In this document: piece by piece, positions 1-5,281 of the stretch | Position numbering within the stretch: the stretch's first letter is position 1 | How the letters are laid out: each line of letters starts with the position of its first letter | Assembly: GCA_003518245.1 (NCBI GenBank) | Contig: DOZA01000171.1 | Span: 1-5,281, forward strand | Origin: Bacteroidales bacterium | GTDB lineage: Bacteria > Bacteroidota > Bacteroidia > Bacteroidales > VadinHA17 | Direction: 5' to 3' | DNA length: 5,281 nucleotides | Notes under the pieces: model-generated | What the model was told of the DNA's origin: nothing | What the model saw: the letters and a program-made list of their open reading frames with translations, nothing else | Databases searched by the model: none | Program-made: the position numbers and the translations under genes

Positions 1-909
1 CACTCAATAATATTGTCATTGCTTCTTTTTCTGCCTTTAACTTTTTCATATGGGCAGAGCACTTTCAGGGCAGAAATGATAAATGTCAAGCGTGGAAGTG
101 AAACTGTATATCAATTGCAAGTGAAGGGAGAAAAGTACAGGTACGACTTCGAGGAGGGCGGCATGAAAGGCACGGTAATAATTGACCAGGAAAAAGGTCA
201 AACAGCCATTCTCATGCCCGATAAAAAGTTTGTACACTATACAGATATCCACTCCTCAACAAGCCTTATGAATGATCCATACCAGTCATTCATTTACAGC
301 AGATCAAGGTATGATGAGAAAAAGATTGGCAAGGAAAAAATAGGAGGATACGATTGTAATAAATCAGAGCTGTATGCTTCTGACCAGTTAGTCTTTTCCG
401 CCTGGTACTCAGAGGAACTGGGTTTTCTTGTGAAACTGGTTAACGAGATGGCCAACAATACCTATATGGAGCTCAGAGATATTAAAAAGCAGAAAATAAG
501 CAATGAGGTTTTTTCTGTCCCGCAAGATTATATAGAAGTAGACAGTAAAATGCGCCCTGTTATACCCGAACCTCCCGCTCCGGATTCCTGGAAGGAAATT
601 AAGGCATCAATCCCTCTTAAGGGAGAATACAAAAGGGGTGATGTCATTTCATTTGAGATTCCTGAGAGCAGGAACTATAAATTTATACTTAACAATAACA
701 CTGACAAACCTTCGAAAATTATCAGGACAGGTATGCGTGATGGCAAAGAGCTGCCAGATAATGAGCAAGGGCCTCTCAGTTACAGGACCAGGCGTTTGTA
801 TGCCGGAGAGTCGTTCTCCAATGTATATAGCTGGAAGGCTGGTGACCAAAAACTTATCCAGGTACATGAGGGTGTCATAAATATTGAAATTATTCCTGAA
901 AACAGATAA
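1..909 (+). CDS. Secreted DUF4412-like protein with extra C-terminal domain (5' end missing)
   Basis: The reading frame is open to the first base of the window (codons His-Ser-Ile-Ile-Leu-Ser...). The TTG at 13 lies inside the hydrophobic core of a signal peptide, so it is probably an ordinary Leu codon, and the true ATG lies a few codons upstream. The signal peptide ends near SYG-Q (codons 16-19), predicting export to the periplasm or surface. Codons about 20-181 form a DUF4412-like domain, judged by recall of the family and by clear similarity to the next gene: shared landmarks are YRY-F-E-GM-G, ILMP, NDP, G-x2-C-N and MEL-D. A Pro-rich linker (PVIPEPPAP, about 186-194) leads to a C-terminal region (about 197-302) of alternating hydrophobic strands, which looks like a small beta-sandwich and which I do not recognise. 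The mature part has one Cys (codon 119). The molecular function of DUF4412-type proteins is unknown to me; a lipid- or protein-binding periplasmic role is only a guess. It ends 20 bases before the next gene. Confidence 0.92.
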   Translation, partial: HSIILSLLLFLPLTFSYGQSTFRAEMINVKRGSETVYQLQVKGEKYRYDFEEGGMKGTVIIDQEKGQTAILMPDKKFVHYTDIHSSTSLMNDPYQSFIYSRSRYDEKKIGKEKIGGYDCNKSELYASDQLVFSAWYSEELGFLVKLVNEMANNTYMELRDIKKQKISNEVFSVPQDYIEVDSKMRPVIPEPPAPDSWKEIKASIPLKGEYKRGDVISFEIPESRNYKFILNNNTDKPSKIIRTGMRDGKELPDNEQGPLSYRTRRLYAGESFSNVYSWKAGDQKLIQVHEGVINIEIIPENR

Positions 910-929
910 AATCTTTTAAACCATTTATC

Positions 930-1499
930 ATGAAAAAACTATTTGTTCTCTTTGCAGTCAGCCTGTTTGTGCTGCCAATGACCGCTCAGTTTAAAGCTAA
1001 AATGCACTTTACCAGCATGGGACAGGAACGCGTGTTTACTGTTTATTCTTCAGATGCTGCTTACCGCTATGAGTTTACCGAGAATGGTATGGACGGTGTA
1101 ATAATAGTCAAAAAAGGATCACCTGATGTCATAATACTTATGCCACAGCAAAAAATGGCAATGAAAGGTTCTGCTTCCGATCCCATGAGCATGGGCAATG
1201 ATCCCGTTGCCTCATACCAGTATTACCTGGATCAAGGGGTACTGAAGGATGAAGGGAAAGAAACGGTGAACGGTGTTGCCTGTAACCGTGCAGCACTGTA
1301 TAACAAGGAAAACCCCAGTCAGAAAATGTATACAATATGGCTGTCAGAAAAGTACACCTTCCCGATGAAGCTCATAAACCATATTGAAGGATCAGGCGAT
1401 GCAACCATGGAACTGAAAGACCTGGAACCATGGACCCCCGAATCTAAAAGCTTTGAAATACCCGAAGGATACCAGGTGATGAGTATGCCAAAGATGTAG
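930..1499 (+). CDS. Secreted DUF4412-like protein, single domain
   Basis: This 189-residue protein starts at an ATG followed by a typical signal peptide: two Lys, then a hydrophobic stretch ending LPMTA-Q, with cleavage near residue 19 or 20. The mature part is a single DUF4412-like domain that aligns along its full length with the first domain of the upstream gene. Shared points include F-A-M near the mature N-terminus, YRYEF with ENGMDG, IILMP, NDP, G-V-A-C-N (Cys118, the only Cys), the W-S-E-K/L pattern, K-L-I/V-N and MELKD, ending with a [FV]-x-[IV]-P-x-[GD]-Y strand. It lacks the C-terminal extension of its neighbour and stops shortly after that strand. The mature sequence is rich in Met, especially around residues 70-90 (MPQQKMAMK and PMSMGNDP). 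No catalytic motif is visible. The tandem arrangement and 20-base gap point to duplication and co-transcription. Function is unknown. The gene call is secure; the family name is from recall. Confidence 0.94.
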   Translation: MKKLFVLFAVSLFVLPMTAQFKAKMHFTSMGQERVFTVYSSDAAYRYEFTENGMDGVIIVKKGSPDVIILMPQQKMAMKGSASDPMSMGNDPVASYQYYLDQGVLKDEGKETVNGVACNRAALYNKENPSQKMYTIWLSEKYTFPMKLINHIEGSGDATMELKDLEPWTPESKSFEIPEGYQVMSMPKM

Positions 1500-1545
1500 T
1501 CATAATTATTCCTGATTTGTACTTTAATACTTTATCTATAATCTT

Positions 1546-3699
1546 ATGAATAGGTTTATCTATTTTTTTCTTGGTATATTATTATTAATAAATACTGAAT
1601 TATTTTCACAGGATTCAAAATGCTCAAAACCAAAGGTGAATGTTATCCTTTCAGAAACATTTCATCCTGAGAATCGCATTGAAGTATACGATCATTTCCA
1701 GAACTATTATACTGCGGTCACCGATCCGGAAAATATAACCCCCGGATTTGAGTACTGGCAGACAGAGGAAGATTTCTATATAAGAATACAGGAATACATA
1801 TTCCAGACCCTGCAGGAATACAACCCTGATGTTGAATTCGTATCAAATAGTACCGAGTCTGGTGAATACAAATTTGAGTATTTTCTTACTCTGTATGCTA
1901 TTGATGTAGTTGACCCTGAAACAGGAATTCCTAACAGCAAAACAGGATACAATATTGGTGCAAAGCTTACCAGTTCAGATGTTTGCGAATCTGAAACCCG
2001 GATTATAAAATCTAAAATGAGCCAGGATCTGGATTTATTCCAGGCTATCAAAAACATGGCAGGGATACATATTATGAATATAGGCCGTGAGATCATGTTT
2101 CATGAACAAAAATATATGACGCCACCACGTGGTCCACGAATGGAAACAGAGTATAAAAGTATTTCAGTATCCCCACTGGTGGAAGATAGAAAAACTGATG
2201 TTCGAATGATAGTCTATAATTGTAAAGATGAAAGTGTATATTCTAAAAACCATGGTCAGAAGATATTCTGTCCCAAAAAAACTGAGAGGGGTGAAAACAG
2301 CCCTACGAGGCTTTTCTTGCAGAATTTAATAGATATTGGAGATATATTAACTTTAATGATAACAAGGCCTCATGGAGCATCTCTGACCTATGAGCTGAAG
2401 AAAGGGGTTAATGCGGGAAAGGAAACATTTGAGGTTCTTACCTGTGGACGGGATAAGAAAGTTCTGAAAAAAATTGAACTGAATATCAACGGACTCGAGA
2501 TAAATGTAAAACCAGAAAAACGATCAATCAAACATGGTGATAAAACTTCTGTGGATATATACTTTAATCTTGTAAGCCCTGACGGTAAGAAAAAACCTGT
2601 TGCCGGAAAAGAGCTAAGCCTTTCCGTTAAAGGATTGGTTGATGGTTCAGTAACTCCTTCCAGAAGAATAACAACCGATTCGAAAGGAAAGGGTACTATT
2701 CAGTACAAGGCCGGAGACAAAGATGAAAAGATAACAATAACTGCCAGCTACCAGCCTGTTGACTACCCGGATAAGGTTACGGGATCAGGCAGTGTAAATA
2801 TTATTCCTGATAATTACGCATGGATAGGTACCATTGAGCTCGAAATTACGGAAACATACAACTGTGATGTCGAACGACAGACAGGCGAGATTAGTAAAAC
2901 AAGGACCATGGCCGGTGATCATAAAAGACTCGTGGCTGATATTTTAATAGGCCTGACTGACTTTGACCTTCTGGCTAATGGTACCAGCGCAGGTGCAAAA
3001 CTTCAATATCTCTCGGGGCAGGTAACTTTAAATATGAGTGAAGACCATACAATAAACGGAAATGAAGAAAGACATGAGTGCCATAATGATGGAACAGGTA
3101 GGTGGGAATGGGTATCCCCGGGTAGCTGGAGCACAAATCATGAGACGATGGCAGGACAGGCTTATCGTGATATAAATCTGGAAGAAACAGGGCTCAACCT
3201 GCTAATTACAAAAAAATCACTTGGTGATAAATCAGCGGTGGATGACATGCAGCAACAACTTGCCGAGTTACAGTCAAGGCTTCAAAAGGCTATTAACAGC
3301 AAGGATATGAAGGCAGTTGAGCAAATAAAGGGTGAAATGCAAAATATGATGCAGGGCGACCAGAGCGACGCAAGCATTCCAATCCTGGCCAGGTTTGAAT
3401 TATCCATGGTGCCCAGAGATTACCCCGTGTATACCACCTATGAAAGAAAGATCTATAATGTCTGCACCGGCGATTATAAAGAAAATGAAAGCAGGTCCGA
3501 AACACTTGAAATGCCAATTCTAACGCCATTTGGTGCCCAGATGGAGGGTATGTACACAAGGGATGAAAATGGTAATGACAGGATAGATGCCAGTATAAAT
3601 GATACAAACCGCATATATAAAACATTCGGATCAGGTATCTGCCCGGAGGCTACCGTAACAGTCAAGGGAAGCATTTACCTTGAACGTAGGAAAGAATAG
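1546..3699 (+). CDS. Large secreted multidomain protein with Ig-like domain and C-terminal module shared with the next gene
   Basis: The 717-residue product starts at ATG 1546 with a signal peptide (hydrophobic core about 4-17, cleavage near LFSQ-D at about 22). Cys26 does not sit in a lipobox, so this is not an obvious lipoprotein. Residues about 25-190 form an alpha/beta region; its order (a strand reading YFLTLYAIDVVDPETG, then a long helix about 165-187) recalls CsgG/TolB-type N-terminal folds, but this is a weak inference. Residues about 195-310 are unassigned. Residues about 315-420 look like a bacterial Ig-like (Big/invasin-type) domain: it ends with the usual pattern of TTDSKGKGTIQY followed by ITITASY. 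Residues 424-717 form a module beginning WIGTIELEI and ending ATVTVKGSIYL, similar to the first half of the downstream protein. It is interrupted by a charged, Gln-rich coiled coil at about 566-602. There are nine Cys in the mature chain, so disulfides are plausible. No enzyme motif is seen. A surface scaffold or binding role is inferred. Confidence 0.93.
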   Translation: MNRFIYFFLGILLLINTELFSQDSKCSKPKVNVILSETFHPENRIEVYDHFQNYYTAVTDPENITPGFEYWQTEEDFYIRIQEYIFQTLQEYNPDVEFVSNSTESGEYKFEYFLTLYAIDVVDPETGIPNSKTGYNIGAKLTSSDVCESETRIIKSKMSQDLDLFQAIKNMAGIHIMNIGREIMFHEQKYMTPPRGPRMETEYKSISVSPLVEDRKTDVRMIVYNCKDESVYSKNHGQKIFCPKKTERGENSPTRLFLQNLIDIGDILTLMITRPHGASLTYELKKGVNAGKETFEVLTCGRDKKVLKKIELNINGLEINVKPEKRSIKHGDKTSVDIYFNLVSPDGKKKPVAGKELSLSVKGLVDGSVTPSRRITTDSKGKGTIQYKAGDKDEKITITASYQPVDYPDKVTGSGSVNIIPDNYAWIGTIELEITETYNCDVERQTGEISKTRTMAGDHKRLVADILIGLTDFDLLANGTSAGAKLQYLSGQVTLNMSEDHTINGNEERHECHNDGTGRWEWVSPGSWSTNHETMAGQAYRDINLEETGLNLLITKKSLGDKSAVDDMQQQLAELQSRLQKAINSKDMKAVEQIKGEMQNMMQGDQSDASIPILARFELSMVPRDYPVYTTYERKIYNVCTGDYKENESRSETLEMPILTPFGAQMEGMYTRDENGNDRIDASINDTNRIYKTFGSGICPEATVTVKGSIYLERRKE

Positions 3700-3760
3700 A
3701 ACTATGTTAACTTAAATAATCACTCAATGGATATAATGTAATTAATTAAAAATTATAGTG
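3700..3760. other. AT-rich intergenic gap before the FecR gene
   Basis: This is the longest gap in the window, and only 11 of its 61 bases are G or C. It contains a perfect 10-base palindrome, TAATTAATTA (3739-3748), 12 bases before the GTG that precedes the next ATG start. There is no GC stem with a T run that would make a terminator, no clear Bacteroidota promoter (TTG plus TAnnTTTG at proper spacing), and no Shine-Dalgarno sequence. The AT-rich leader is what Bacteroidota translation starts usually show. The palindrome could be chance in such AT-rich DNA. Confidence 0.35.
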
Positions 3761-5242
3761 ATGAAGAATTTGGTTACCCTTTTAGTACTATACCTGTTAC
3801 TTACTTTTACTGCAATGGTAAAAGCACAGATGATAACATATAGCGGGCCGGTGGATTTCTATTTAGAACTGAGCAAAAAAGCCATTGGAAGCGGCGAGGA
3901 TGATGGTTATAACTGGAATGTAAACGTTGATGAAAAAAGAATAATAGAAGGCACTGTTTATATTATCTTCAATGGATATAGCGGTGGATTATCATCGCGC
4001 AATGTATTATTCAGACCGACAAGCATACAGGAAAACTTTAATTTTACAGGTACTGTTAATAATAAAGGTAATGAGGAAAAGACTTCTCAACACTGTTATG
4101 ACAATCTTCTGCGATTCACCCATACTGCTACTCCGGGTGACTCCCGAAGCTATAGCCATACTGTACAATCAACACCTATAGAATCAGACAGGCCAATAAT
4201 AGAGTCAGCTGGTTTGACCGTTATCAATAACAACTATACACTTAGTGTAACCGGAAGAATGCAGGTGAAAGTAAATACTGCAACTTCCAGTTCACAAACA
4301 CATGCATGCATCCAAAGTAACGAACCTCCAAAAACAACCTTTATCTCCGATACCATTATTATTCCCGTTGCTGTAGTTGCAAGGAAAGAATTTGACAACT
4401 CGGATTACCTGGAAGGGACATGGGTGAAAGAAGATACTTCGGGCACAGAATGTAATAAATGCCTGGGGCCTGTAACTGCCCGTATGGCACATGGAGATAT
4501 GAATTGTCACTGGGTTTCTAAAATAACTGCCTCATGGATGCTCTCGAAACGCACCAAGGAATGTGATGTTAATATAAATTACATAAAGGGCGATGTGAAA
4601 ATTAACGGCGCACCTGCAAGTGAAGGACCGGTAAAGATAGGTGCAGGAGATATGATTGAGACAAGCAGACACACAAGATTCTCAATGAGAATGAATGACA
4701 ATTCGGAAATACGGATAGGGCCAAAATCAAGAATAGTATTGAATGATCCCTGCAACCTTCATAATGAAGGAAAAGAACCATCAACTGAAGCAAAAATGAC
4801 ACTTCTGAGAGGGAAAATATACGGTACCGCAGCCAAGCTAGTAGGTAAAGGCAGTGGATTTAATTTAATAACTACAACTGTTACAACGGGAGTCAGAGGT
4901 CAGGTTAAACCTGATATGCCGGTATTCTATGCCTCCACCGACCCCTTTTTTATACCATATGAGTGTTATCAATTCAATCCATATTACAGGTTTTCATCCC
5001 CTCAGCAGGAAGACCCGGAAAAAGCCGAACTGATAGAGGGATACCAGTCTCTTGCTGACGACCAGATTGCCTATTATCTTGATTTTGAAGATGGTGTAGT
5101 AAATGATTTAACTGCCCTTAAGGGTAGTCTTCATATTGAAGACGAAATGGGAATAAGAAGCATGGACATACCTGAAGGTACAACAGTAAACCATTGGCAG
5201 GATGGTACCGCAATGACTGAGATACTTATATCAATCAAATAA
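3761..5242 (+). CDS. Secreted FecR-domain protein
   Basis: The open frame also has a GTG at 3758, directly before the ATG at 3761. The ATG is preferred because it starts a normal signal peptide (one Lys, a long Leu-rich core, then VKA-Q, cleavage near residue 22), giving 493 residues. Residues about 25-268 are a beta-rich module of no named family that resembles the end of the upstream protein. It includes CxxC (Cys231, Cys234), His244, Cys249 and His250. Residues about 270-380 are a FecR-type domain: YIKGDVKING, then GDMIETS, a strand ending SEIRIGPKSRIVL, LLRGKIYG, and the hallmark GVRG at 377-380. About 55 residues (381-435) separate GVRG from the final strands (YYLDFEDG, then LKGSLHIED and IPEGTTV), which is longer than usual. 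In classical FecR proteins this domain follows an anti-sigma region and a membrane helix; both are absent here, and no sigma factor is nearby. A secreted structural or ligand-binding use of the fold is more likely. It is probably co-transcribed with its neighbours. Confidence 0.93.
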   Translation: MKNLVTLLVLYLLLTFTAMVKAQMITYSGPVDFYLELSKKAIGSGEDDGYNWNVNVDEKRIIEGTVYIIFNGYSGGLSSRNVLFRPTSIQENFNFTGTVNNKGNEEKTSQHCYDNLLRFTHTATPGDSRSYSHTVQSTPIESDRPIIESAGLTVINNNYTLSVTGRMQVKVNTATSSSQTHACIQSNEPPKTTFISDTIIIPVAVVARKEFDNSDYLEGTWVKEDTSGTECNKCLGPVTARMAHGDMNCHWVSKITASWMLSKRTKECDVNINYIKGDVKINGAPASEGPVKIGAGDMIETSRHTRFSMRMNDNSEIRIGPKSRIVLNDPCNLHNEGKEPSTEAKMTLLRGKIYGTAAKLVGKGSGFNLITTTVTTGVRGQVKPDMPVFYASTDPFFIPYECYQFNPYYRFSSPQQEDPEKAELIEGYQSLADDQIAYYLDFEDGVVNDLTALKGSLHIEDEMGIRSMDIPEGTTVNHWQDGTAMTEILISIK

Positions 5243-5264
5243 ACAAACCATATAACATAATCGA

Positions 5265-5281
5265 ATGAAAAACAAAATAAT
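5265..5281 (+). CDS. Probable start of the next gene (cut by the window end)
   Basis: An ATG 22 bases after the preceding stop is followed by AAA AAC AAA ATA (Met-Lys-Asn-Lys-Ile). A basic start of this kind is how the signal peptides of this locus begin, and the spacing matches the other gaps. Only five complete codons are visible, so neither the product nor the reality of the gene can be confirmed. If real, it is probably a further exported protein of the same operon. Confidence 0.5.

Noticed and set aside
1517..1546. Possible Bacteroidota promoter (TTG at 1517-1519 and TAATCTTA 19 bases later) before the 717-residue gene
   Set aside because: The -7-like element overlaps the ATG start, so transcription would begin inside the gene, and the match to TAnnTTTG is poor.
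1621..1623. Cys26 of the 717-residue protein as a lipoprotein Cys
   Set aside because: The preceding residues are Asp-Ser-Lys, which do not fit a lipobox, and the hydrophobic core ends several residues earlier.
1776..2096. Minus-strand open frame of 106 codons
   Set aside because: It lies wholly inside the well-supported plus-strand gene and shows no independent start context or recognisable protein features.
3293..3674. Two overlapping minus-strand open frames (110 and 66 codons)
   Set aside because: They are antisense to the end of the 717-residue gene. Their compositions, rich in Cys, His and Trp or in Ser and Leu, look like reverse-frame artefacts.
3758..3760. GTG as the start of the FecR protein
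   Set aside because: It adds one residue ahead of an ATG that gives a normal signal peptide. ATG starts are used by the neighbouring complete genes.
4451..4462. CxxC in the FecR protein as a c-type heme site
   Set aside because: The residue after the second Cys is Leu, not His.

Overview
The window looks like a piece of a Bacteroidota chromosome, possibly Bacteroidales-related. The support is AT-rich DNA, no Shine-Dalgarno sequence ahead of any start, AT-rich leaders, signal peptides that leave Gln at or next to the mature N-terminus (SYG-Q, MTA-Q, LFSQ, VKA-Q), and a tandem pair of DUF4412-like proteins. No RNA gene, mobile element, CRISPR array or strong terminator is visible.

Layout: all genes are on the + strand and closely spaced (gaps of 20, 46, 61 and 22 bases), which suggests one transcription unit. 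(1) 1-909: a 5'-truncated secreted DUF4412-like protein with an extra C-terminal beta-rich domain. (2) 930-1499: a compact paralogue of gene 1 with only the DUF4412-like domain. (3) 1546-3699: a 717-residue secreted multidomain protein, with an N-terminal region of uncertain family, a bacterial Ig-like domain, and a C-terminal module interrupted by a short coiled coil. (4) 3761-5242: a 493-residue secreted protein with an unnamed N-terminal module followed by a FecR-type domain. (5) 5265 to the window end: the probable first codons of another gene.

How they may work together: every complete product, and the truncated one, has a Sec-type signal peptide. None has an obvious lipobox, transmembrane anchor or enzyme active site. 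The operon therefore appears to make a set of periplasmic or surface beta-rich binding or scaffold proteins. By eye, the C-terminal half of gene 3 and the N-terminal half of gene 4 look like diverged copies of one module, and genes 1 and 2 are also paralogues, so the locus seems to have grown by duplication and domain shuffling. The biological role is not determinable from sequence alone. The FecR domain is not accompanied by a sigma factor here and is probably not a classical anti-sigma regulator.
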